Of a DNA stretch of 64,000 nucleotides, positions 43,527 through 52,252 are shown one piece after another. Position numbers and translations under genes: made by a program. The stretch is taken from positions 20,340 to 84,339 of the forward strand of contig JAFSJY010000017.1 of NCBI GenBank assembly GCA_017449215.1, given 5' to 3'. This stretch comes from Acholeplasmatales bacterium (GTDB taxonomy: Bacteria; Bacillota_I; Bacilli_A; Acholeplasmatales; Anaeroplasmataceae). The notes beneath the pieces are model-generated. The model searched no databases, was not told the DNA's origin, and saw only the letters and a program-made list of their open reading frames with translations. The first letter of the stretch is position 1. Every line of letters begins with the position of its first letter.

Positions 43527-44125
43527 TAATAGAGTCTGTTTCAAAAGCTAAAAAGAAGAATTTATATAATGTAATAATTGAAAAAAAGGTATATGAATTT
43601 AATGAGGATATCATTATTGAATTTAACCTATATAAGGGTAAGGAAATAGATGATGAATTATTAAATAAGGCATTATCATCTAATTCAATAAATGATTATT
43701 ATAATAAGGCATTAAATTATGCTGCTAGATATTTTAAGAATTCTTGTGAAACAAGACAATATTTAATTGATAAGGGATTATCAAATGATTTATCATTTGA
43801 AATCGTTAATAAATTAATCGAAAAGGGTATTATAAATGATAGAAATATTATCGAAAATAATATCTTTTCATTAGTCAAAAATGGTAATGGTAAATTATTA
43901 ATAATAGAAAAGCTAAAACAAAAAAGATTTGATATTAATTTAATTAATGAATGTGTTGATAATATTGATATGGAATTCTATTTTGAATGCTTAAATAAGC
44001 TTTATAAAAAGGTTAAAAATAAATATGATAAATATCCTGATTATGTAAGAATAGGTAAGCTAAAAAGTTATTTATATTCTAGAGGATATTCATCTAGTGA
44101 TATATCTGAATTAAATATTGAATAA
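43523..44125 (+). CDS. recX: Regulatory protein RecX
   Basis: 200 residues of helical three-helix repeats: ALNYAARYFKNSCETRQYLIDKG, VNKLIEKGIINDRNI and SYLYSRGYSSSDI are the typical repeat ends. RecX limits RecA filament growth. recA is not in the window. The gene starts on the TGA stop of the YitT gene (ATGA). Somewhat short and very AT-rich but complete. Confidence 0.88.
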   Translation: MIIESVSKAKKKNLYNVIIEKKVYEFNEDIIIEFNLYKGKEIDDELLNKALSSNSINDYYNKALNYAARYFKNSCETRQYLIDKGLSNDLSFEIVNKLIEKGIINDRNIIENNIFSLVKNGNGKLLIIEKLKQKRFDINLINECVDNIDMEFYFECLNKLYKKVKNKYDKYPDYVRIGKLKSYLYSRGYSSSDISELNIE

Positions 44126-44126
44126 T

Positions 44127-44152
44127 AGTCATCATCTATGATGGCTTTTATT
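44127..44152 (+). terminator. Terminator after recX
   Basis: AGTCATCA / TGATGGCT (44127-44134 / 44139-44146; one T-G), loop TCTA, weak T tail. Confidence 0.65.
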
Positions 44153-44180
44153 ATGCTTTTAATCTACATATTTCACGTAA

Positions 44181-44200
44181 ATATAGAATGTATTCTATAT
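44181..44200 (+). promoter_or_regulatory. Palindromic operator candidate before glgB
   Basis: ATATAGAAT-GT-ATTCTATAT, perfect 9-base arms, ending six bases before the -35. Typical position and size for a dimeric repressor or activator site. Confidence 0.5.
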
Positions 44201-44205
44201 CTTTC

Positions 44206-44234
44206 TTGTTTAATAGTTATACATTTGGTATAAT
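44206..44234 (+). promoter_or_regulatory. glgB promoter
   Basis: TTGTTT (44206-44211), 17-base spacer, TATAAT (44229-44234); ribosome site GGAGG at 44264-44268. Confidence 0.6.
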
Positions 44235-44275
44235 TAATATAACATTTCGATGATTTTTAACATTGGAGGTACAAT

Positions 44276-46168
44276 ATGATACGTAACAATATTGACGATA
44301 ATTTTTTATATTTTTTAAAAAAAGGTGATTGCTTAGATGCATATAAGACATTGGGTTCTCATTTAGTTAAGGATGAATGGGGTAATAATATAGCATGTGA
44401 ATTTGCATTATATGCTCCTAATGCATTATATGTAGAACTAATTGGTGACTTTAATGGCTTCCAAGAGGGCGTAACTAGAATGGAAAAAATCAATGATGAT
44501 GGCATTTTCTATTCTTGGCTTGATGGAAATTATGAAGGAAATAGATATAAATATGTAATTATAACTAAAGGTGGTCAAAAGCTATATAAGGCAGATCCAT
44601 ATGCATTTAGAAGTGCATTAAGACCTATCCAGGATTCAATTGTTTATAATATTGATTATCCATATAATTGGAGTGATGGAGAGTGGCAAAAGAATCATAC
44701 AACTACATATGATAAGCCAACCTTAATTTATGAAATGCACCTTGGCTCTTGGAAGAGAAAGGGTGAAGGTGATAATGACTTTTATAATTACGTAGAAATA
44801 GCAAATATGCTATGTGATTATTTAAAGGACTTTGGTTATACTCATGTTGAAATTATGCCAGTATATGAGCATCCATTAGATGCATCTTGGGGTTATCAAG
44901 GAACAGGTTATTATGCAATTACTCCAAGATATGGTACTCCACATGATTTTATGAAATTCATCGATATATTACATCAAAATGGTTACGGAGTTATTTTAGA
45001 CTGGGTACCTGGTCATATTTGTAAGGATTCATTTGGTCTTTATATGTTTGATGGTACTCCACTTTATGAATATCCAAATGAGCAGGATAGAGAAAATCCT
45101 GAATGGGGTACTGCAAACCTAGATTTAGGTAAGGGTATTACAAGAAGCTTTTTATATTCAAATGCTTTATTCTTTATGAAGTATTTCCATGTTGATGGCT
45201 TTAGAGTAGATGCAGTTTCTAATTTAATTTATTATCTAGGAAACTGTCATAGAGGTACTAATCTTGGTGCTTGTGAATTTATAAAGACTTTATCTAACCT
45301 TTTATTCAAGGAAGATGATAGAGTATTATTAATTGCAGAGGATTCAAGTGCATTCCCTAATGTAACAAAGCCTACATCAGATGATGGCTTAGGATTTAAT
45401 TATAAGTGGGATATGGGATGGATGAATGATACATTAAAATATTTCAAGCTAGACCCTGTTTATAGAAAGTATCATCATAATCAATTAACATTCTCTATGA
45501 TGTATTTCTATAATGAGCAATTTATGTTACCACTATCTCATGATGAGGTAGTTCATATGAAGGGCTCTTTATTGAATAAGATGCCTGGTGACCAGTGGAA
45601 GCAATTCGCTTCATATAGAGCATTAATGGGATATATGATGACTCACCCAGGAAAGAAGCTATTATTTATGGGTAATGAGCTAGCATCATATGATGAATGG
45701 CATTATGAAAGTGAATTACCTTGGTTCATTTTAAAATATCCAACTCATGATGCTTCATGGAGATTCATGAAGGAATTAACTAAGCTTTATAGAGCAGAAC
45801 CTGCATTATGGGAAAGAGATTACCAATTTGATGGATTTAAGTGGATTGATGCTAATAACGGTGATCAATCTATGTTCATATTTGCAAGATTTGCTAAAGA
45901 CCCTAAGGATCATATCGTTGTAGTAATGAATTTAACTCCAAATAGCTATGATGAATATCGTATTGGCTGTTGTGCAAATTACAATTATGAATATGTTGAA
46001 ATAATGAATACTGATAGAGATTATTATGGTGGTTCTAATATGATTAATCCAGAGCCTATTAAGGTTGAAAAGAAGCCATTCCATAATCAAAAATATTCAA
46101 TGAATATTAAGGTTGGTCCTTTATCTGTATTAATGTTTAAGGCTAGACCAAAGAAAAAGACAAAGTAA
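44276..46168 (+). CDS. glgB: 1,4-alpha-glucan (glycogen) branching enzyme
   Basis: 630 residues. N-terminal carbohydrate-binding module 48 (VELIGDFNGF near residue 60) and a GH13 catalytic barrel: MPVYEHPLDASWGYQGTGY, the nucleophile Asp312 in DGFRVDAV, acid/base Glu355 in LIAEDSS, and Asp423 in LSHDEVVHMKGSL. GELASYDEWHYE-type residues near 480 are branching-enzyme specific. Introduces alpha-1,6 branches. Forms a unit with glgP downstream (82-base gap with a second TATAAT at 46224). No glgA, glgC or glgD in this window. Confidence 0.96.
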   Translation: MIRNNIDDNFLYFLKKGDCLDAYKTLGSHLVKDEWGNNIACEFALYAPNALYVELIGDFNGFQEGVTRMEKINDDGIFYSWLDGNYEGNRYKYVIITKGGQKLYKADPYAFRSALRPIQDSIVYNIDYPYNWSDGEWQKNHTTTYDKPTLIYEMHLGSWKRKGEGDNDFYNYVEIANMLCDYLKDFGYTHVEIMPVYEHPLDASWGYQGTGYYAITPRYGTPHDFMKFIDILHQNGYGVILDWVPGHICKDSFGLYMFDGTPLYEYPNEQDRENPEWGTANLDLGKGITRSFLYSNALFFMKYFHVDGFRVDAVSNLIYYLGNCHRGTNLGACEFIKTLSNLLFKEDDRVLLIAEDSSAFPNVTKPTSDDGLGFNYKWDMGWMNDTLKYFKLDPVYRKYHHNQLTFSMMYFYNEQFMLPLSHDEVVHMKGSLLNKMPGDQWKQFASYRALMGYMMTHPGKKLLFMGNELASYDEWHYESELPWFILKYPTHDASWRFMKELTKLYRAEPALWERDYQFDGFKWIDANNGDQSMFIFARFAKDPKDHIVVVMNLTPNSYDEYRIGCCANYNYEYVEIMNTDRDYYGGSNMINPEPIKVEKKPFHNQKYSMNIKVGPLSVLMFKARPKKKTK

Positions 46169-46250
46169 AACGTTTTAATTATCTTTGTCTAATATTTTAA
46201 AATGAAAATATGCTAAACTTAAATATAATTTAAAGTAGGAGGAGATTTAT

Positions 46251-48680
46251 ATGAAAAATTATCCATGTTTTAAAGATGTGCAAACATTCAAAAAGGCATT
46301 TATTGAGAATGTTGAAGCAAAATTCGCAATCGACTTTGAAGATTCAACTCCTTATCAGAGATATGTAACTTTAGGTAAGATGGTTAGATATAAAATCGCA
46401 GCTGATTGGGAAAGAACAAGAAAGTTAACTAGTGAAAAGAAATTAAAAAGAGTTTATTACTTCTCAATGGAATTCCTAATGGGAAGAATGATTACAAATA
46501 ATTTAATGAATGCTGGTGTTTATGACACAGTTAAAAAGGCATTTGATGAATTAGGTATTGATTTAAATGAAATAGAGCACCAAGAGGCTGATGCTGGTTT
46601 AGGTAATGGTGGTTTAGGTAGACTTGCTGCCTGCTTCATGGACTCAGTAGCTTCTTTAGGTTTACCTGTTTATGGTAACTGTATCAGATATAGATATGGT
46701 TTCTTTGAGCAAGGTATTAAGAATGGATATCAGGTAGAATATCCTGATAGATGGTTAAAGGACGTTAACGTTTGGGAGATCAGAAAGGATAATAAGGCAA
46801 TTGATGTTCCTTTCTATGGTTGGATTGATATTTCATCTGTTAATGGTAAGCTTCATGTAAAGCATAGAGATGCTGAATATGTAAAGGCTATACCTTATGA
46901 TATGCCTATCATTGGTGATGGTAACCATGTTGTTAATACATTAAGATTATGGAGTGCTGAACCAAGTGATAAGAACCAAGGTGCTGAAAGCTATGAGGCA
47001 CATTCTAAGGTTAGTGAAATTTCATCAATGCTATATCCAAATGATGAAACTGATGAAGGTAAGATTTTAAGATTAAAACAACAATATTTCTTCGTATGTG
47101 CTGGTGTTAATTCAATCATCAATTCACATAAGAAGACATATCAAACAGTTAGAAATTTAGCTGATAAGGTTGTATTCCATATCAATGATACTCACCCATC
47201 ATTAATTGTCGCAGAATTAATGCGTATTTTAGTTGATGAGGAAGGCCTTGAGTGGGATGAGGCTTGGAATATTACAAAGCATTGCTGCGCTTATACAAAC
47301 CACACAATTTTAGCAGAGGCATTAGAGAAGTGGCCTGTTTATTTATTCCAAAAGCTATTACCAAGAATCTATACTATCGTAGAAGAAATCAATAGAAGAT
47401 TATTATACGAAATTGAACAAAAATATGGCTATAATTCACCTGAAGCATATCAAATGGCTATCATTAAGGATGGTAGAGTACATATGGCTAATTTAGCTAT
47501 CCATGGCTCTTTCTCTGTAAATGGTGTTGCCGCATTACATACTGAAATCTTAAAGAATATCGAAATGAAGGTATTTAATGATTTCTATCCTGGTAAGTTT
47601 AATAATAAGACAAACGGTATTACACACCGTCGTTGGTTATTACATTCAAATCCAGAATTAGTAGAAATCTTAAATGTTAAGTGTCCTGGCTGGGTAAAGG
47701 ATCCTGAGGCTTGCTTCCCTCAACTTGAGAAATATGCTGATGACCCTGAGGTTCAAGCAGCTTATGCAAGAATGAAGTCTAAGCGTAAGCAGGAATTAGC
47801 TAAGAAGGTTTATAGAACTCAAGGTATTTCACTTGATACTAACTCAATCTTTGATGTTCAGGTAAAGAGATTACATGAATATAAGAGACAGCTAATGAAC
47901 GCATTACATATTATGTATGTTTACAATAGACTAAAGACAGATCCAGAATTTAAGGCTAATTATTATCCTCATACATTCATTTTTGGTGCTAAATCAGCTC
48001 CATCTTATGTGTTTGCTAAGAAGGTAATTAAGCTAATCAATACAATCGCTGATAAGGTTAATAATGATATTGAAACATCTTCATTATTAAAGGTTGTATT
48101 TGCTGTAAATTATAATGTTACTTATGCAGAAACAATTATACCAGCAGCAAACGTTTCAGAACAAATTTCAACTGCATCTAAGGAAGCTTCAGGTACATCT
48201 AACATGAAGTTTATGATGAATGGTGCTATCACTATTGGTACACTAGATGGTGCTAACGTTGAAATTAAGGATTTCGTTGGTGATGATAATATCGTAATCT
48301 TTGGTATGGATGCTAAGGAGGTTACTGATTTATACGCTAATGGTGGCTATAATCCAGAAGAAATTTATGAAAATGACCCAAGAATTCATGAGGTATTAGA
48401 CCAATTAACTAATGGCTTCTTTGATAAGGTTGATAAGGATGAATTCTTAATGATTAGAGAAAATCTAATTTATCAGGATCATTATTTTGTATTAAGAGAT
48501 TTTGATTCTTATGTTAAAGCACAAGAAAAGATTAATGAATTATATAAGGATCAAAAGAAGTGGTTACATATGTCCATCTTAAATACTGCTAAATCAGGAT
48601 TCTTCACAACTGATAGAACAATGAGACAGTATAATGATGATATTTGGCATACAACGCCTCTTGTTATTGAAGATAAGTAA
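46251..48680 (+). CDS. glgP: Glycogen/starch/alpha-glucan phosphorylase
   Basis: 809 residues, standard length. Releases glucose 1-phosphate from alpha-1,4 chains. MEFLMGRMITNNLMN, LGNGGLGRLAACFMDS, and HINDTHPSL are classical phosphorylase signatures, and the PLP lysine is about residue 653 in GTSNMKFMMNGA. Ribosome site AGGAGGAG. Co-located with the branching enzyme, so glycogen remodelling and use are linked. Terminator after it. Confidence 0.97.
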   Translation: MKNYPCFKDVQTFKKAFIENVEAKFAIDFEDSTPYQRYVTLGKMVRYKIAADWERTRKLTSEKKLKRVYYFSMEFLMGRMITNNLMNAGVYDTVKKAFDELGIDLNEIEHQEADAGLGNGGLGRLAACFMDSVASLGLPVYGNCIRYRYGFFEQGIKNGYQVEYPDRWLKDVNVWEIRKDNKAIDVPFYGWIDISSVNGKLHVKHRDAEYVKAIPYDMPIIGDGNHVVNTLRLWSAEPSDKNQGAESYEAHSKVSEISSMLYPNDETDEGKILRLKQQYFFVCAGVNSIINSHKKTYQTVRNLADKVVFHINDTHPSLIVAELMRILVDEEGLEWDEAWNITKHCCAYTNHTILAEALEKWPVYLFQKLLPRIYTIVEEINRRLLYEIEQKYGYNSPEAYQMAIIKDGRVHMANLAIHGSFSVNGVAALHTEILKNIEMKVFNDFYPGKFNNKTNGITHRRWLLHSNPELVEILNVKCPGWVKDPEACFPQLEKYADDPEVQAAYARMKSKRKQELAKKVYRTQGISLDTNSIFDVQVKRLHEYKRQLMNALHIMYVYNRLKTDPEFKANYYPHTFIFGAKSAPSYVFAKKVIKLINTIADKVNNDIETSSLLKVVFAVNYNVTYAETIIPAANVSEQISTASKEASGTSNMKFMMNGAITIGTLDGANVEIKDFVGDDNIVIFGMDAKEVTDLYANGGYNPEEIYENDPRIHEVLDQLTNGFFDKVDKDEFLMIRENLIYQDHYFVLRDFDSYVKAQEKINELYKDQKKWLHMSILNTAKSGFFTTDRTMRQYNDDIWHTTPLVIEDK

Positions 48681-48692
48681 AAAATATTGTAA

Positions 48693-48721
48693 AATAGGGG
48701 AGATTATTCCCCTATTTTTTT
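48693..48721 (+). terminator. Terminator after glgP
   Basis: AATAGGGGA / TCCCCTATT (48693-48701 / 48708-48716), loop GATTAT, T7. Confidence 0.9.
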
Positions 48722-48733
48722 GGAGTTGATGAT

Positions 48734-50434
48734 ATGCTAGAATTTAAAAATATTGATAAATTTAAAAATGAAGAAGCTAAATTAAAAAATATAACAACAG
48801 CTTTATCCTTAATTAGATTAGTTATAGCAGTAGCTGCGTTAGTATTTTTAATTATTGGCTTTTCATATGATTTTAAAATATATGGTTCAATAGGTATTGG
48901 AATTATATTAATATTTATCCTTTATAGCTTTTATACGAATAAGTATTATAAAAGATTAGAATCAGTTAAAAATATTATCATTACATATGAAAATCATAAT
49001 AAAAGAAGAAAAGGCTTATATCATACATTTAAGGATTCTGGCAAGGATTTATTAAATAAGGAGGATTATAAGGAATCTGATTTAGATTTATTTGGTAATC
49101 ATTCCTTATTCCAATATATTTCATCTGCGAAAACTAAATATGGAAGAAATATGTTAAAGAATGCCCTAACTAAGGGTAGTGAAATAGATTATAGTGATTT
49201 ATGCTACAAGATGGCAGATAATGAGGATACTATTTTATTAGAATCTACAGTTTCATCATTTGAAGGTAATAAGAATACAGACTATGATTCATTATATGAA
49301 TCACTAGGTACTAAAATTAAATTATCTATTTTAATGCTATTACCTTGTCTTTCATTTATATCTATGCTTGTATTTATTCCATTTATATTCATTTATAATT
49401 TAAACCCTTGGTTTATATTATTATTTATGGGATTAAATATTATTCTATGTAAATTAACATTAGCTAATCCAATTTTCTTGCTTAATTCAGATTCTTATTA
49501 TAGCTTATGTGAAAAGTATTTAAATATTAAAGAAGTAGTAAATAATGTAAATATCGATGATGAATTATATAATTCATTAAAGAATAAATTTAATGAAAAT
49601 TATGCTAGTGTTAAAAATACAATGTCTATCCTAAATTTATTAGCTTATAGAAAAAATGTCATTTTTAATATATTAGCTAATGGCTTATTATCATTTGATT
49701 TCTTTATTATCATTTTATATAATTTCAAAACTAAAAAGCAGGACGGCTTAAAGGAATTCTTTAAGGCAGAGGGCGAACTAGAGGTAGCTTTATCCTTAGC
49801 TAATATTGGTATTGATAATAATGTTTATACAAAGGGTGAAAATAGTAATAATATTAGCGCTACTGATATGTATCATCCACTTGTTAAGAATTGTGTTTCT
49901 AATTCAATTAATATTGATGGTGGTATTATTCTAACTGGCTCAAATATGAGTGGAAAAACAACATTTATGAGAACATTAGGTATATGCCAAACACTATTTA
50001 ATGCTAAGGGATTAATTCCTGCATATATGTATTCATCAAGTGATATTGATATTTTTACTTCACTTAGAGCTAATGATATGCTAAGCGAGGGTATTTCTAC
50101 ATTTTACGCAGAAATATTAAGAATGAAGGATATTAATAACGCAATTAAGGAAAGGAAGAATCTAATTTTAGTAGATGAAATCTTTAAGGGTACTAACGCA
50201 TCTGAAAGAATTGATGCCTCATTTAAGGTTATTGATAAGCTAAATTCCTATAATCAATTCTTTATTATTTCAACTCATGATTTTGAACTATGTAATGCAA
50301 ATAATATCCTAAATTATCATTTTAATGAAACATATATTGATGATAAAATTAGCTTTGATTATAAGATAAAAGAAGGAAAGAGTGAAACAAAAAATGCCAT
50401 CTATTTACTTAAGATGGCAAATATCATAGAGTAG
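48734..50434 (+). CDS. Membrane-associated MutS-family ATPase
   Basis: 566 residues. Two hydrophobic helices near residues 25-68, another pair at about 195-245, perhaps one near 315-335; then a MutS-type ATPase with Walker A GSNMSGKTTF at 402-409 and IDIFTSLRANDML, LILVDEIFKGTN (Walker B) and STHDFEL. The mismatch-reading and connector domains of true MutS are missing. This matches membrane-linked MutS paralogues found in Bacillota, whose role is unknown; classical mismatch repair is unlikely. It ends 30 bases inside the convergent HAD gene. Confidence 0.85.
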   Translation: MLEFKNIDKFKNEEAKLKNITTALSLIRLVIAVAALVFLIIGFSYDFKIYGSIGIGIILIFILYSFYTNKYYKRLESVKNIIITYENHNKRRKGLYHTFKDSGKDLLNKEDYKESDLDLFGNHSLFQYISSAKTKYGRNMLKNALTKGSEIDYSDLCYKMADNEDTILLESTVSSFEGNKNTDYDSLYESLGTKIKLSILMLLPCLSFISMLVFIPFIFIYNLNPWFILLFMGLNIILCKLTLANPIFLLNSDSYYSLCEKYLNIKEVVNNVNIDDELYNSLKNKFNENYASVKNTMSILNLLAYRKNVIFNILANGLLSFDFFIIILYNFKTKKQDGLKEFFKAEGELEVALSLANIGIDNNVYTKGENSNNISATDMYHPLVKNCVSNSINIDGGIILTGSNMSGKTTFMRTLGICQTLFNAKGLIPAYMYSSSDIDIFTSLRANDMLSEGISTFYAEILRMKDINNAIKERKNLILVDEIFKGTNASERIDASFKVIDKLNSYNQFFIISTHDFELCNANNILNYHFNETYIDDKISFDYKIKEGKSETKNAIYLLKMANIIE

Positions 50435-51169
50435 CTTTATAGCTCCTCCATTATCATTATCAAATACTGTTACATAGTCTGCGATTTCTTTTAATTTAGA
50501 ATCAGCATTTTGCATCGCAACCTTTATATCACATTTTGATATCATATCTATATCATAATAGGAGTCAGACACTCCTATTATTTTTTGGTTTACATATTCA
50601 TCCTTTAATAGATAATAAGCATCTGATTTAGATACTGAATCTCTAAATATAGATATTACGTCTCTATATCTATCTGATGAAATGATTCTATAATTTAATT
50701 CTAATGTTTCTATTTTATTTATAAATTGACTAGCCTTTGTTTTCTTTATTACGAATGTAATTGAAGCTACATCAAATTCTAATTGATTTGATATATAGCT
50801 TTCCTTTTTAGGATATAAAAGCTTAATTCTATCATGATATTTAAATATAAATGCTTTTTCATTATATTCACCAAATGCGGTATAAATATAATCATTAAAT
50901 TCATTTATTAGAGTATTAATAATTATCTTTGGTATTAAGTTAGTAATTGTTTTATTATTAATTAACGCAACACCAGAAGAAGTAGAAACTATATCGATAT
51001 TTAGCTTATATTTATTTTTAAATTTTTGTAAAGAGTTAAAGCTTGAGCTAGAAACAACACATACATTATTTTCTTCAATAATCTTTTTAAATAAATTAAC
51101 ATCGTTATATTCAATTGTTCCATCACTTCTTATTAATGTTCCATCGAAATCTAAAAGTATAGAATACAT
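50405..51169 (-). CDS. Cof-type HAD-superfamily phosphatase
   Basis: 254 residues from ATG 51169 (AAGGTG eight bases upstream on the minus strand; GTG and ATG at 51178 and 51175 are too close). Motif I is LLDFDGTLIRSDG with the nucleophile Asp. A C2-type cap occupies the middle. Motif IV is GVSDSYYDIDM, where the normal Asn of GDSxND is Tyr. Such proteins dephosphorylate sugar phosphates or flavin/PLP; the substrate is unknown. The 3' end overlaps the MutS-like gene by 30 bases with no terminator between. A cre-like site touches its -35. Confidence 0.86.
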   Translation of the reverse strand: MYSILLDFDGTLIRSDGTIEYNDVNLFKKIIEENNVCVVSSSSFNSLQKFKNKYKLNIDIVSTSSGVALINNKTITNLIPKIIINTLINEFNDYIYTAFGEYNEKAFIFKYHDRIKLLYPKKESYISNQLEFDVASITFVIKKTKASQFINKIETLELNYRIISSDRYRDVISIFRDSVSKSDAYYLLKDEYVNQKIIGVSDSYYDIDMISKCDIKVAMQNADSKLKEIADYVTVFDNDNGGAIKLLYDICHLK

Positions 51170-51189
51170 TTCCATCACACCTTATTTAG

Positions 51190-51232
51190 ATTATATAAAA
51201 AAATCACTCCAAATTCAAGTAAGCGCTTTCTG
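51190..51232 (-). promoter_or_regulatory. HAD gene promoter with a cre-like site
   Basis: Minus strand: TTGAAT (51218-51213), 17-base spacer, TATAAT (51195-51190). At 51217-51232 AAGTAAGCGCTTTCTG resembles the CcpA site consensus WTGNAANCGNWNNCW with two clear deviations, overlapping the -35. Confidence 0.5.
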
Positions 51233-51333
51233 ATTGTGTTAAAAAATATGTAATTTAAGCACTTATAGGCATTATTTAACTTTAAATTTTATAGTATTTA
51301 TTATATACTATATAATAAGGTGGTGTAGTTTGC

Positions 51334-52251
51334 ATGTATTTATTTAAGGTGCTTTGGGTAATTGAAATAAACTATCAGACTATATTGTCTTTTGTTATAG
51401 GCATTATAACTGGTTTTATATTATTAATGCTTATTTATGCAATTATTGTTTTAAATTCATTAAGAGATGTTAAAGTAACTAAAATAGATCCAACTGATAC
51501 CTTAACTGAAAAAGAAGCTAAGGAAATGATTGAGCAGGCTATTATTGACTTTAAGGATAAAACTAAGAGAGGTAAAAAATCTAAGGGTGACCATTTCAAG
51601 GTTTTATGTCAGGACTTAGTTTATGGTATAGCATCTAGATTCTTCCCTAAATCTAAATATCCATTAGCTGAAATTTCTATTAGTGAGGCTATCCTACTAT
51701 TAGAGTATATTCATAAAAGACTTAATGAGATATTAGATAGAAAGGGTGTAAGAATATTAAAGAAATTTAAAATATCTACAATAATTGATATTTCTATGAA
51801 TACTAAAAAGGTAACTGAGGCTAAGGTTTTTAAGGTAACTAAAAGAGCTGCCAAGGTTACAGGCGCGGTAACAAAGGTTATAAATGTAATAAATCCTGTT
51901 AATCTATTTAGAAAGCTTGTTGTAGAAACAACATTATCAAAGGTAACTAATAAGCTTTATATGATTTCTTTATCAATAGTTGGTGAGGAAGCATTTAAGA
52001 TTTATTCTAAGGCTGTATTAAAGGAAGAATTAGAAATTGATAGTAATGTAGATGAATTAGTTGATTCATTAAAAGAAGATTTTGAGGATGCTAAGATAGA
52101 AGCTTCAGGTGAATTAAATCTAGATAAAAAGGATGAAAACAGAAAATTCAAAACATTAAATTTAGTTATGAATTCAAATAAGGAAAATAGAGTATTACAA
52201 TATGATCAAACTCAAAAATTTAGAGAATTAAAGAAAGTTGAGGAAGAATAA
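51334..52251 (+). CDS. Single-helix membrane protein, unknown, upstream of ftsK
   Basis: 305 residues. One N-terminal hydrophobic helix (about 18-40, FVIGIITGFILLMLIYAIIVL) then a basic cytoplasmic part rich in Lys and Val (KVFKVTKRAAKVTGAVTKV) and a charged tail. No known domain recognised. ATG 51334 with AAGGTGG upstream. The next gene, an FtsK-type translocase lacking its own membrane domain, starts one base after the stop, so this protein might anchor or regulate it; that is inference from position only. Confidence 0.72.
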   Translation: MYLFKVLWVIEINYQTILSFVIGIITGFILLMLIYAIIVLNSLRDVKVTKIDPTDTLTEKEAKEMIEQAIIDFKDKTKRGKKSKGDHFKVLCQDLVYGIASRFFPKSKYPLAEISISEAILLLEYIHKRLNEILDRKGVRILKKFKISTIIDISMNTKKVTEAKVFKVTKRAAKVTGAVTKVINVINPVNLFRKLVVETTLSKVTNKLYMISLSIVGEEAFKIYSKAVLKEELEIDSNVDELVDSLKEDFEDAKIEASGELNLDKKDENRKFKTLNLVMNSNKENRVLQYDQTQKFRELKKVEEE

Positions 52252-52252
52252 A

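Noticed and set aside
46160..46185. cre-like AAGTAAAACGTTTTAA before glgP
   Set aside because: The match is mostly the A/T-rich symmetrical core and overlaps the glgB stop; too weak in this base composition.
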